DNA of 64,000 bases from Clostridia bacterium (GCA_017626495.1 JAGAIP010000003.1:186001-250000); one strand, 5' to 3'. Counted from the stretch's first letter, positions 7,106 through 15,423 are shown. Notes: generated by a model from the sequence alone, not told the origin. Numbers and translations are program-made.

Positions 7106-10043
7106 GTTCTTTCCTCGATTTTTGTTCTTCGATTGCGGCGAGCATGCTTCTCAATCTGATTTTTACCACACCGAGATTGTTGATCTCGTCAATTTTAAGT
7201 TGCGTATACAGTTTTCCCTGTTTGGTCAAAATCGCGTTTACCTCGTCCGTCGTAACCGCGTCGATGCCGCACCCGAAAGAAACGAGCTGTATGAGATTCA
7301 TGTTCTCCGTTCTCGAAACGTATTCGGCGGCGCGGTACAGCCTTGCGTGATACGTCCATTGATTGAGCACGTTGACTTTCACTTCCGCGGCGCGTTCGAA
7401 TACGGCGTCCTCGGAAAGCACCGCAAATCCGAGCGATACCAATAGTTTGTCGATACCGTGATTGATTTCGGGATCGACGTGATAGGGACGCCCTGCGAGC
7501 ACCGCGACGGGAATATCGTCTCTCGTCGCCCTGTAAATAATCTCGTTCGCCTTTTCGACGAGCTTCGCGCGGAAAGAATGCAGTTCTTCCCAACCTGCTT
7601 CCATCGCTCTTTTGACCGCAAAATACGAAACCTTGTACTTTTTAAGGGCTTTGACGAGCGTCTTGGCAGCCATTCTTCCCGAATTGAGATCGACGTAGGG
7701 TTTGACGAAGTTTTCATCCGTCAACCTCTCGTTGTTCGCTTTGAGCAGTTCGGGATAGTACGCAACGACGGGGCAATTATAGTGGTTGACCGAATCGAAC
7801 TCGTCGATGTTGTAACTCTCGCAGGGATAGAAGATGAAATCCACGCCCTTGTCGAGAAGGCTTTCTATGTGCCCGTGTATGAGCTTTGCGGGATAGCAGG
7901 CGGTATCGGACGCAACCGTATGTTGTCCGCGGAAGTATAACTCCCTCGAAGACGGCTCCGACAGCACGACCTCGAATCCGAGCGTCCGAAAGAAAGTCGC
8001 CCAGAACGGGAGCTGTTCCATCATGACGAGTTGAAGCGGAAGTCCGACCTTTCCGCGCTTTCCTTCTTCCGCATTCTCCCCGTAGGCGCGGAGCGCCTTG
8101 TACTTGTATGCGTATAGGTCGAGCTCGGACGATTTGAGTTTGAGTCCTGCGCCCCGTTCGCACTTGTTGCCCGAAATATACTTTCTGCCGTCGGCAAAAG
8201 AGAGAATATTCAGATTGCAATGAGACGTACAGCCTCTGCAATTCGTGGAAAGAGAGGTGTAGGCAAACCGTTCGAGTTCGACGGGCGACAACAGCGTGCC
8301 GATGGGCACGTCCTTGCTCTGCGCCTGCATCGCGTAGTATGCCGCGCCGAACGCCCCCATGAGCCCTGCGATGGCAGGACGGATTACTTCTTTTCCCGTC
8401 TCCTTTTCAAAGGAACGGAGTACGGCGTCGTTCATGAACGTACCGCCCTGTACGACGATGTTTTCTCCGAGCTCGTCGGGCGTTTTCGCGCGAATGACCT
8501 TATAGATCGCATTTTTGACGATGGACGAGGAAAGTCCTGCGGAAATATCCTCCACGCTCGCGCCTTCTTTCTGCGCCTGCTTGACGGAGCTGTTCATGAA
8601 TACGGTACATCTCGAACCGAGTTCGACGGGGTGTTTTGCAAATAATCCGAGACTTGCAAACTGCGCAATGTCCATGTTCATCGCCTTTGCGAACGTCTGA
8701 ATGAACGAACCACAACCCGAGGAACAAGCCTCGTTGAGCATAATGGAGTCGATGGCGTGATTTTTGACCTTAAAGCACTTGATGTCCTGACCGCCGATGT
8801 CGATGATGAAATCCACGTTCGGATTGAAATACAAAGCCGCTTTGAAATGGGCGACCGTCTCGACGATTCCGAAATCCGTTTTGAGCGCCGCCTTGATGAG
8901 ATCCTCGCCGTATCCCGTTACGGCAGAAGCGCGAATGGCGATCCTGTTTTCCGCGAGTCGATAGATCTCCTTGATTTTATTCGCGACGATTTCAAGCGGT
9001 TGCCCGTTGTTTGTCTGATAATGAGAATAGAGAATTTTACATTCGGGCGTAATGAGAATGAGTTTCGTCGTCGTCGAACCGCTGTCGATGCCGAGGTAAG
9101 CGTCTCCCCTGTACGTTCGGATGTCCTCGAATTGAAGATCGTTTCGCTTGTGCCGTTCGATGAACCGATCGTATTCCTCGCGCGAAGCGAACAGAGGTTC
9201 GCCGTAAACGACGTTATCGCCGCCGCCGATCTTTTCGAGCCTGGAAATCACTTCGTCGAGCGAAATCGTCTCTCCCCCGTTTGCATAGAGCGCCGCGCCG
9301 ATGGAAATAAAACAGGGCGCGTTATCGGGGAAAACGGCGCATTCGTCCGACAGTTTGAGCGTCCGTTGAAACGCTTTTCTGAGCGACTTGAAAAAGAACA
9401 GAGGACCGCCGAGGAACAAGACGTTCCCCCCGATTTTTCTGCCCTGCGCGAGCCCCGACACCGTTTGATCGACGACCGCCTGAAAAATAGAAGCCGCAAT
9501 GTCCTCTTTCTTCGCGCCCTGGTTGATGAGGGGCTGAATGTCCGACTTTGCGAACACGCCGCAACGGGACGCGATGGGATAGACCTTTTCCGCTCGGAGC
9601 GCAAGCTCGTCGAGCTCCGACACGCTCACGTCGAGAAGGGTAGCCATCTGGTCGATGAACGCACCCGTTCCGCCGGCGCAACTTCCGTTCATGCGCTGTT
9701 CGCTTCCGCCCGTGATAAAGATGATTTTCGCGTCCTCTCCTCCGAGCTCGACGGCAACGTCCGCCTGCGGATAATACTTACGGATGGCAATGAAGGATGC
9801 CTGAACTTCCTGCACAAAGGGAATATCGCACCTCTGCGCAATGCCGAGGCCGGCAGAACCCGTAATCGCGACGCGAAAATCGTTTTCATACTGATGATAG
9901 AGCTTTTTGAGTTGCGCCAAGACGCATTCCTTGACTTTGGAGAAATGCCTGTCATAGCTCGTGTAAATGATTTCTCCGCTCTCGTCGATGACCGTGAGCT
10001 TTACGGTCGTTGAACCGACGTCGATCCCCAAAAGTTTAGCCAT
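7080..10043 (-). CDS. Acyl-CoA dehydratase activase, double ATPase (BadF/BcrA family) with DUF2229
   Basis: A 987-residue protein with two ASKHA ATPase domains of the 2-hydroxyacyl-CoA dehydratase activator family followed by a DUF2229 region. Domain 1 starts with LLGIDVGSTTVKLTV and has NGSCAGGTGAFIDQM; domain 2 starts with YLGIDSGSTTTKLI near residue 320 and has EACSSGCGSFIQTF. The cysteines in these loops match the bridging [4Fe-4S] ligands of HgdC-type activators, which inject an electron into a dehydratase using ATP. Chosen start: ATG at 10043, because GGAGG sits 6 bases upstream; an ATG four codons earlier overlaps that site. It overlaps the next gene by 26 bases. Confidence 0.9.
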   Translation of the reverse strand: MAKLLGIDVGSTTVKLTVIDESGEIIYTSYDRHFSKVKECVLAQLKKLYHQYENDFRVAITGSAGLGIAQRCDIPFVQEVQASFIAIRKYYPQADVAVELGGEDAKIIFITGGSEQRMNGSCAGGTGAFIDQMATLLDVSVSELDELALRAEKVYPIASRCGVFAKSDIQPLINQGAKKEDIAASIFQAVVDQTVSGLAQGRKIGGNVLFLGGPLFFFKSLRKAFQRTLKLSDECAVFPDNAPCFISIGAALYANGGETISLDEVISRLEKIGGGDNVVYGEPLFASREEYDRFIERHKRNDLQFEDIRTYRGDAYLGIDSGSTTTKLILITPECKILYSHYQTNNGQPLEIVANKIKEIYRLAENRIAIRASAVTGYGEDLIKAALKTDFGIVETVAHFKAALYFNPNVDFIIDIGGQDIKCFKVKNHAIDSIMLNEACSSGCGSFIQTFAKAMNMDIAQFASLGLFAKHPVELGSRCTVFMNSSVKQAQKEGASVEDISAGLSSSIVKNAIYKVIRAKTPDELGENIVVQGGTFMNDAVLRSFEKETGKEVIRPAIAGLMGAFGAAYYAMQAQSKDVPIGTLLSPVELERFAYTSLSTNCRGCTSHCNLNILSFADGRKYISGNKCERGAGLKLKSSELDLYAYKYKALRAYGENAEEGKRGKVGLPLQLVMMEQLPFWATFFRTLGFEVVLSEPSSRELYFRGQHTVASDTACYPAKLIHGHIESLLDKGVDFIFYPCESYNIDEFDSVNHYNCPVVAYYPELLKANNERLTDENFVKPYVDLNSGRMAAKTLVKALKKYKVSYFAVKRAMEAGWEELHSFRAKLVEKANEIIYRATRDDIPVAVLAGRPYHVDPEINHGIDKLLVSLGFAVLSEDAVFERAAEVKVNVLNQWTYHARLYRAAEYVSRTENMNLIQLVSFGCGIDAVTTDEVNAILTKQGKLYTQLKIDEINNLGVVKIRLRSMLAAIEEQKSRKEHEGSYAND

Positions 10044-10188
10044 AATATCCTCCATAATACCTATGAATTATATCATAACGAGCTCGCAATTTCAATAACA
10101 TTCGGAAACTTTTCACAAAAAACTCACGCGGTTATATTTCCCGAAAAAGGCGAATATAGTAAAGTAAAAATGACCAGGGGGCATTCTT

Positions 10189-10449
10189 TTGTGGGAATAC
10201 ATCATTGAACGGGTAAAACGTGAGGCGCGGTATTTAATCGAAACGCAATGCACCGTCCGTTCCTGTGCAAAGGCGCTCGGCACGAGCAAGTCCACCGTAC
10301 ATAAAGACGTCACGGAGCGTCTCAAACTCATCGACCCGAAACTATACCGACAGGTGAGAAAAATACTCAAAAAAAACCTCTCCGAACGGCACATTCGGGG
10401 AGGCAATGCAACGAGAGAAAAATACGCTAGATCGAAAAGAAAGGTCTGA
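10189..10449 (+). CDS. spoIIID: Sporulation transcription factor SpoIIID
   Basis: Mother-cell DNA-binding regulator that in Bacillus and Clostridium tunes sigma-E and sigma-K genes. The 86-residue product matches the family along its whole length: IIERVKREARYLIET, the helix-turn-helix AKALGTSKSTVHKDVTERL, and the basic tail RHIRGGNATREKY. The start is TTG at 10189 (Met-Trp-Glu-Tyr, equivalent to the usual MHDYIKER), placed 7 bases after an AGGGGG ribosome site. Its last 23 bases overlap the end of the convergent PAP2 gene, and a minus-strand terminator lies within its coding sequence. Confidence 0.95.
   Translation: MWEYIIERVKREARYLIETQCTVRSCAKALGTSKSTVHKDVTERLKLIDPKLYRQVRKILKKNLSERHIRGGNATREKYARSKRKV
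10377..10403 (-). terminator. Minus-strand terminator inside spoIIID
   Basis: Arms 10377-10386 and 10394-10403 pair at 9 of 10 positions around a 7-base loop and are followed on the minus strand by eight T residues (10369-10376). It lies 24 bases beyond the PAP2 stop and wholly inside the spoIIID coding sequence. Confidence 0.7.
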
Positions 10450-10963
10450 GCGCCCTCTTCTCTTCAAATCTGAAACAGGAAGAAAAGAGCGCCGATACGA
10501 ATCCGCACAGACAGCCTGCGATCACGTCCGTAGGATAGTGTACGAAGAGATAGAGACGGGAAAAGGCGATGACGGTCGCCAGAGCGATTGCCCCTTTTCC
10601 CCACTTTCTGTCATGAAAGAGAACGGTAAACGCCGCCGCAAAGGAAACGGCGGAATGCCCCGACGGAAAAGACGATTCCGACGGAACGGGAACGATGAGC
10701 TCAATATCCCTCCCCACGAACGGACGTACTCTGTCAAACATAGGTTTGAGCGTCAGGTTGCATAAGAACAAATCAAATACGAGCGCAATCGTGAGAGAGA
10801 TCGCCAATCTTCTCGTGCGCTTTGAAAAATAGAGCATTCCCGTGAGAAGGATCCAGAAAATCCCCACCTCGCCGAGATTTGTGATCTGTACGAATACGAC
10901 GTCCCAAAACGGAGACGTCAAGTGTTCCCTGATCCAATAAAGGATTCCGAGATCGAGCCCCAT
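10427..10963 (-). CDS. PAP2-family membrane phosphatase
   Basis: Phosphatidic-acid-phosphatase type 2 enzyme, 178 residues, with about five membrane helices. The three signature motifs are all present: KPMFDRVRP, the PSGH motif in SSFPSGHSAV, and SRLYLFVHYPTDV with the catalytic histidine. Such proteins hydrolyse lipid phosphates, for example undecaprenyl pyrophosphate or phosphatidylglycerophosphate; the substrate here is not known. It converges on spoIIID with a 23-base overlap of coding ends. Confidence 0.9.
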   Translation of the reverse strand: MGLDLGILYWIREHLTSPFWDVVFVQITNLGEVGIFWILLTGMLYFSKRTRRLAISLTIALVFDLFLCNLTLKPMFDRVRPFVGRDIELIVPVPSESSFPSGHSAVSFAAAFTVLFHDRKWGKGAIALATVIAFSRLYLFVHYPTDVIAGCLCGFVSALFSSCFRFEEKRALRPFFSI

Positions 10964-10991
10964 ACCGTTTCCCCCTTATCTTATTCTCTTC

Positions 10992-11026
10992 GGATTACGT
11001 CTGACGTAATCCTCTTTTTTTATTTT
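10992..11026 (+). terminator. Plus-strand intrinsic terminator upstream of PAP2
   Basis: GGATTACGT and ACGTAATCC arms around CTG are followed on the plus strand by TCTTTTTTTATTTT. The only plus-strand gene that could use it is spoIIID, whose message would then cross the whole PAP2 gene as antisense RNA. Confidence 0.65.
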
Positions 11027-12258
11027 ACGCATACTTTATCCCCGTTGAACGAAATGCTCGCGCCGTAAAATGCGGACAAACCTTTGACGAGGCAATCCAC
11101 GTCGGACAGAGCGACGCATTCCGTAGCGGAGTGCATGGAAAGCTGCGCAAGTCCCAAATCGACTGTGAGGACAGACACCTGCCCTAAGCTCACCGCGCCG
11201 AGCGTACCGCCCGAACGCATATCCGAACGGTTGAAGAACGTCTGATAACGCACGTTCGCCGCGTCGAACACCGTCTTGACGATCGCAGAAGAGAGCGCGT
11301 CCGTGGTATACGCCCTGTTCGCATGCGACTTGACGACGATTCCCCCTCCCATGACGGGACGGTTGGTCGGATCGCACTTTTCGGGATGGTTGGGATGCAT
11401 AGCGTGCGCGTTATCGAGAGAAATCATCATGCTCTTCGCAAAAGCGATCTTTTCCTCTATTCCAAACGCAAGGCAGATTCTGTCCAGCGTCGTTTTCAAA
11501 AAGTCAGACGCGGCTCCCTGCATGGTTCCGCTGCCGACCTCTTCGTTATCAAATATCGCCGCAACGCAAATTCCGTCTCCCTCTGCTTGGCACAATCCGA
11601 GCATAGACGCATACACGCTCGTAAGATTATCGATACGGGGCGAACATAGGAACTCGCCGTTCACTCCGCTGACGAACGCCTTTTGCGCGGACGCAACGTA
11701 TAGATCGTACGAAACGGCTCTGTCCGAAATTCCGCTCATAACCTCCGCCTGCCCGATTCCAGCGAGCGGAAGAAGATCGATCTGCGGATTGACGGAAAAA
11801 CCGTCGTTCACTCCCCTGTTCATATGCACCGCGAGAGAGGGAATGATAACGGTATAATCGCTGACGACCGACCTGACCGAGAGCGCATCTCCGTCTCTTT
11901 CAACCACTCTTCCCGCGACCTTCAAGGGACGATCGAAGAAGGAATACCAGATTCCTCCTCCGTATGTTTCGACGTTCCATTTTACATACTTTTCCGAAAG
12001 CATATTCGGATTCTCTTTGAGTTTGAGGCATGGCGAATCGGCATGCGTCGCAATCAATTTGAAATAATCCCCCTCTCCGACGCGAAATGCGATGAGAGAA
12101 CTTCCGTTCCGTTCGACGTAGTAGTTTCCGCCCCGAACCAAACTCCACGCTTCCCGTTCGGAAAGCTCCGTAAATCCGTTTTGATTCAAATATGTTTTCA
12201 CCTCTTCTACCGCCTGATACGGCGTGTAGGAGGCGTCTAAAAATTCCGCTAATTGCAT
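11020..12258 (-). CDS. M18-family aminopeptidase
   Basis: Zinc metallo-aminopeptidase of the M18 family (aspartyl aminopeptidase/ApeB group), cytosolic, 412 residues. Seen motifs are THADSPCLKLKENP (first metal histidine and aspartate), FDNEEVGSGT (catalytic and metal acidic residues), SLDNAHAMHPNHPEK, RSDMRSGGTLGA and the C-terminal MHSATE histidine. The start at 12258 is preceded by AAAGGAG at ideal distance, whereas an earlier in-frame ATG at 12306 has none. A sigma-A-like promoter lies directly upstream, divergent from that of the methyltransferase gene. Confidence 0.93.
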   Translation of the reverse strand: MQLAEFLDASYTPYQAVEEVKTYLNQNGFTELSEREAWSLVRGGNYYVERNGSSLIAFRVGEGDYFKLIATHADSPCLKLKENPNMLSEKYVKWNVETYGGGIWYSFFDRPLKVAGRVVERDGDALSVRSVVSDYTVIIPSLAVHMNRGVNDGFSVNPQIDLLPLAGIGQAEVMSGISDRAVSYDLYVASAQKAFVSGVNGEFLCSPRIDNLTSVYASMLGLCQAEGDGICVAAIFDNEEVGSGTMQGAASDFLKTTLDRICLAFGIEEKIAFAKSMMISLDNAHAMHPNHPEKCDPTNRPVMGGGIVVKSHANRAYTTDALSSAIVKTVFDAANVRYQTFFNRSDMRSGGTLGAVSLGQVSVLTVDLGLAQLSMHSATECVALSDVDCLVKGLSAFYGASISFNGDKVCVK

Positions 12259-12277
12259 ACTATCTCCTTTGCCGTTC

Positions 12278-12306
12278 ATTATACGACAAATCGAAACAAT
12301 TTGCAA
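12278..12306 (-). promoter_or_regulatory. Promoter of the M18 aminopeptidase gene
   Basis: Minus-strand TTGCAA (12306-12301), 17-base spacer, perfect TATAAT (12283-12278). Transcription would begin near 12271, 13 bases before the ATG and just ahead of the AAAGGAG site. Confidence 0.7.
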
Positions 12307-12325
12307 GCGGAAACGGGGAAATCTC

Positions 12326-12354
12326 TTGTCCGCTCGCAGAGATTATGCTATAAT
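12326..12354 (+). promoter_or_regulatory. Promoter of the THUMP methyltransferase gene, abutting its ATG
   Basis: TTGTCC (12326-12331), 17-base spacer, perfect TATAAT (12349-12354). The normal initiation position, seven bases past the -10 box, is 12361, which is the A of the start codon. Confidence 0.65.
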
Positions 12355-12360
12355 AAGGAT

Positions 12361-13500
12361 ATGAAATTACTCATTCCCTGTGCTTCCGGTCTCGAATCGA
12401 CGGTCAAACGACAACTCAATCATTTAGGTTACGACGGCAAAGCCAACAACGGACGAATCGCCGTGGAAGGAACCATGCAGGACGTGGCGAGACTCAACGT
12501 ATTTTTGAGAAGCGGAGAGCGCGTACTCATCGAGCTCGCTTCGTTCAAAGCGACGACCTTCGACGAATTGTACGAGAACGTACACGCAGTCGCATGGGAG
12601 GACTGGCTCACCCCTCATTCCAAAATTCTCATAGACGGAAAAGCGTCGTCGAGCACGCTCGGCGCAATCAAAGCGGCGGGAGGCGTCGTCAAGAAAGCGA
12701 TCGTCAAACGCCTCATCGAACGATTTCATTTAAGCTCCCCTCGTCTCGACGAGAGCAGGGAGCGCTTTATCGTAGGTTGCTCTATCCGAAACGACGAAGT
12801 CTCCGTCACGATCGATACGAGCGGAGACGGACTGCACAAACGCGGATACCGTACCCTTCCCTACACCGCGCCCTTGAAAGAGACGACCGCCGCGGCACTC
12901 ATCGACATGACTTACTATCACCCGGACAAAGCGCTGTGCGATCTCTTCTGCGGAAGCGGAACGATTCCCATCGAGGCGGCGATGCGCTCATTAAAAATCG
13001 CTCCGGGCATGAACCGCACGTTCGATTTTCAATTTTGGAAACATACGGATCAAACCTGTCTCGCGCTCGCAAAGGAAGAAGCGAAAGACGCCGTCGTGAA
13101 CCGCAAGCTCGATATCCTCGCAAGCGACGTCGATCCGAAAGCGATTTCCATCGCGCAGCGTCACGCAAAGCAGGCGGGCGTAGAACGCCATATCAGATTC
13201 CGCGTGGCGGATATGCGTGCGTTCTCCTCCGATCAAAGTTACGGCATTCTCCTTTCCAACCCTCCTTACGGAGAGAGACTGTCCGACGCCGAGAGCGTGA
13301 AAATCCTTTACCATGATTTTGGAAAAGTGTACAAATCGCTCGACGAGTGGAGCGCGTACATTCTGACGGGACTGCCCGAAGCGGACAGATTTTTCGGCAA
13401 AAGAGCCGACAAAATGAAGAAGCTTTGGAACGCAAACATCGAATGCGGATTCTATTCATTCTTGGGATCGCCCCCTCCCAAAGATAACAAAAAAGAATAA
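12361..13500 (+). CDS. THUMP-domain class I SAM-dependent RNA methyltransferase (RlmL/YpsC-like)
   Basis: A 379-residue RNA guanine-N2 methyltransferase of the RlmL/YpsC group. The N-terminal half is a THUMP/ferredoxin-like RNA-binding region, and the C-terminal half a Rossmann methyltransferase with the SAM motif LCDLFCGSGTIPIEAA near residue 195 and the catalytic motif LSNPPYGERL near 298. The target is probably a 23S rRNA guanine, but the position is not deducible. The start MKLLIPCASGLEST fits the family N-terminus; the longer upstream frame is not protein-like. A near-perfect promoter places its transcription start at the ATG itself, so the message may be leaderless. A terminator follows. 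Confidence 0.9.
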   Translation: MKLLIPCASGLESTVKRQLNHLGYDGKANNGRIAVEGTMQDVARLNVFLRSGERVLIELASFKATTFDELYENVHAVAWEDWLTPHSKILIDGKASSSTLGAIKAAGGVVKKAIVKRLIERFHLSSPRLDESRERFIVGCSIRNDEVSVTIDTSGDGLHKRGYRTLPYTAPLKETTAAALIDMTYYHPDKALCDLFCGSGTIPIEAAMRSLKIAPGMNRTFDFQFWKHTDQTCLALAKEEAKDAVVNRKLDILASDVDPKAISIAQRHAKQAGVERHIRFRVADMRAFSSDQSYGILLSNPPYGERLSDAESVKILYHDFGKVYKSLDEWSAYILTGLPEADRFFGKRADKMKKLWNANIECGFYSFLGSPPPKDNKKE

Positions 13501-13505
13501 CGACA

Positions 13506-13532
13506 AAAACAGAGCAGAAAGCGCTCTGTTTT
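13506..13532. terminator. Bidirectional terminator between convergent genes
   Basis: AAAACAGAGC and GCTCTGTTTT arms around a 7-base loop, followed by TT on the plus strand and preceded by A residues, between the methyltransferase (plus) and the ZIP transporter (minus). Confidence 0.8.
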
Positions 13533-13540
13533 TTCATATC

Positions 13541-14305
13541 TTATGAGAAAAATACGTCCAGAAACATCATTAAAACAAAGCCGAACGTCACGCCGAACGA
13601 AGAGAGCGTTCTGTACTTTTCAAAACAGGAAGGAATCAGCTCGGTCGAGACGACCGTAATCATCGCCCCCGCCGAAAAGGCTAGCACCCACGGGAGAAGA
13701 ACGGACGAGAGAGCAGAAAAAAGCATGCCGCCGAGACAGGCGAGAATTTCCAGAGCGCCCGTAAGCTGGGAGATAAAAAACGCCCTGAAAGCGGACAAGC
13801 CCCCTGCCCTTAACGGAAAGGCGACGCATAACCCCTCGGGGAAATTTTGAAGCCCGATCCCCAGCGTTAAAGAGAGAGCGGAGAACGGAGAGACAAAACC
13901 GAGATACGAGGCGGAAAACGCGACGCCGATCGCCATTCCCTCGGGGATATTATGAACGGCAACCGTAGAAGTAAGGAGCGTAAGCGACGCGCCCTTTCGC
14001 GGTAAAAAGCGACTGAGAAGCGCATCGAAAACGGGAATGAACAATCCCCCGAACAGAAATCCGACACAGACCGTGACGTAGGTCGGGAGCTTCGTCTCAT
14101 ACGAAAAAGCAGGAAGAAGCAGAGAAAAAAAGGAAGCGGCAATCATGATACCTGCGGAAAGCGCCGTCATGAATGCGACAAATCGCTCGGACAGCTTTGC
14201 GGAAAAAAAGACGAGCGCAGCGCCGAACGCAGTCATCGACCAGGTGAAAAGCGAGGCGAATAGAGCCTGTAACCAAAGCGGAAGCGTAAAAAAAGCGTTT
14301 ATCAC
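13541..14305 (-). CDS. ZIP-family divalent metal transporter (ZupT-like)
   Basis: A 254-residue membrane protein with about eight helices of the ZIP family, which imports zinc and other divalent cations. The two signature helices are clear: VAVHNIPEGMAIGVAF (residues near 115-130) and GIGLQNFPEGLCVAFPL (near 150-166), each with the metal-binding H/Q-N-x-P-E-G core. The start is GTG at 14305 with GAGGAG 7 bases upstream. A cluster of phased ATTGTAT repeats lies about 150-190 bases upstream and may be regulatory. Confidence 0.92.
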   Translation of the reverse strand: MINAFFTLPLWLQALFASLFTWSMTAFGAALVFFSAKLSERFVAFMTALSAGIMIAASFFSLLLPAFSYETKLPTYVTVCVGFLFGGLFIPVFDALLSRFLPRKGASLTLLTSTVAVHNIPEGMAIGVAFSASYLGFVSPFSALSLTLGIGLQNFPEGLCVAFPLRAGGLSAFRAFFISQLTGALEILACLGGMLFSALSSVLLPWVLAFSAGAMITVVSTELIPSCFEKYRTLSSFGVTFGFVLMMFLDVFFS

Positions 14306-14450
14306 GAAAAAACTCCTCGAAAGTATCTCATGTTCAGAATATGCTATCCATGGAAGAAAACGTGCAGACCGCCATGGTTTCTGACGGGTTATATGTCATA
14401 TTTTATTATTACATTGTTAGACATAATGGAATATATAATGCAATACATTG

Positions 14451-14489
14451 ATTGTATATGCTTTGTATATTCATTGTATCGGATTGTAT
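14451..14489 (+). repeat. Phased ATTGTAT direct repeats
   Basis: Four copies, ATTGTAT, TTTGTAT, ATTGTAT, ATTGTAT, begin at 14451, 14462, 14473 and 14483. The 11, 11 and 10 base steps put them on one face of the helix. They lie between the divergently regulated ends of the ZIP transporter and the S51 peptidase. Confidence 0.75.
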
Positions 14490-14560
14490 ATTTTCCCCTA
14501 TCGTCGAAAAATCATCGCAATTGAAAAAGAAATAACCGATTTTTGTAATATACAAAACAA

Positions 14561-14585
14561 AAAACGGCTCATACAGAGTCGTTTT
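14561..14585 (+). repeat. Hairpin in the AT-rich gap
   Basis: AAAACGGCTC and GAGTCGTTTT arms with one G-T pair around 5 bases. It resembles the terminator 60 bases further on (both share the core ACG-CTC/GAG-CGT or ACGACT), and could be a remnant or a plus-strand terminator, though no plus-strand gene precedes it. Confidence 0.5.
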
Positions 14586-14644
14586 GGTCGGTTTCGGAGC
14601 AAATTTAATATATTTTACCTGAAATTTAAGTCAAATATAAGAAA

Positions 14645-14677
14645 AAAAACGACTGTTTTTTGATAAAAGTCGTTTTT
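14645..14677 (-). terminator. Terminator of the S51 peptidase gene
   Basis: AAAAACGACT and AGTCGTTTTT arms (14645-14654, 14668-14677) followed on the minus strand by more T residues, 7 bases past the stop codon. Confidence 0.75.
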
Positions 14678-14683
14678 CGCAAA

Positions 14684-15412
14684 TTATATCTCGATTTTTT
14701 GTCCGTTTTTACAGATTTTCTTAATTACCCCGTCCGATATGAGATACCCCTCTCCGCAGAGCACCGCTTTTTCCCTCTGCAAGATGAAACTTCCGTCGGG
14801 AACGGCGTAGAATTTCTCTCCGAAACTGTCAGGATAGGTAACGTCCTCGAATACGCGTTTCCCGTCGAGCACGTCATTCTTAACCGCCTGGTAATGAGGC
14901 AGGAGATTACATTCCGTAAGCGCCAGACCTTCCAACCACCTCTCATACCATTCTTCCGTCTCCCCTTCCTCTTCGGGTTGCGCGTAAACGCGCCTTGCCT
15001 GGCTCATACTTCCGGCGCTCACACCCATGATAATTCCGTCGTAGCGTTCGAGTTTTTGTTTGAGCCGAATTTTGTGAAAAAACTTAATTTGCGTCGGAAC
15101 GTGCCCTCCGCACAGAAACAGAAAGTCGTATTCCGCCAGACAATCCGACAGCTCTTCCCTTCTTCCGTCGCAGACGTCCATCTTCCCGACGGGTAAAGCA
15201 GAGGCAAGGAGAAGTTCTTTTAACTCGGACGCAACCTCATCCGTCAGGCGATGTGCGTCAGGGTCTGAGGCGAATACGAGACAGTTCCCCTCTCGCCAGT
15301 CTTTTTTCAATTCTTCTACGAGTCCGTTGGCAGGATTCAATCCCCGATACGAAAGAGGCGCATTTCCGCGATACTCCCCCACGTGGCTTGAAGTCAGATA
15401 CAATGTTTTCAT
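14684..15412 (-). CDS. S51-family peptidase (dipeptidase E-like)
   Basis: A 242-residue serine peptidase of family S51, which includes dipeptidase E and cyanophycinase. The nucleophile elbow is GVSAGSM, and LFLCGGHVP is the glycine-rich strand seen in the family. The start chosen is ATG at 15412; a TTG seven codons earlier lies within a GC-rich hairpin. No real ribosome site is visible before either. It follows galM on the same strand but a hairpin separates them, so expression is probably low or by read-through. The peptide substrate is unknown. Confidence 0.85.
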   Translation of the reverse strand: MKTLYLTSSHVGEYRGNAPLSYRGLNPANGLVEELKKDWREGNCLVFASDPDAHRLTDEVASELKELLLASALPVGKMDVCDGRREELSDCLAEYDFLFLCGGHVPTQIKFFHKIRLKQKLERYDGIIMGVSAGSMSQARRVYAQPEEEGETEEWYERWLEGLALTECNLLPHYQAVKNDVLDGKRVFEDVTYPDSFGEKFYAVPDGSFILQREKAVLCGEGYLISDGVIKKICKNGQKIEI

Positions 15413-15423
15413 GACAAAACTAC

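Larger units (their letters stand above)
14306..14683. other. AT-rich intergenic region with no gene
   Basis: This 378-base gap holds no convincing coding sequence; short frames in it lack ribosome sites and recognisable products. It contains the upstream region of the ZIP transporter, a set of ATTGTAT repeats at 14451-14489, a hairpin with 10-base arms at 14561-14585 (one G-T pair), and the terminator at 14645-14677. It is clearly richer in A and T than its surroundings. Confidence 0.7.

Noticed and set aside
14330-14663. Two short plus-strand frames (64 and 71 codons) in the AT-rich gap
   Set aside because: No ribosome sites, low complexity and no recognisable product.
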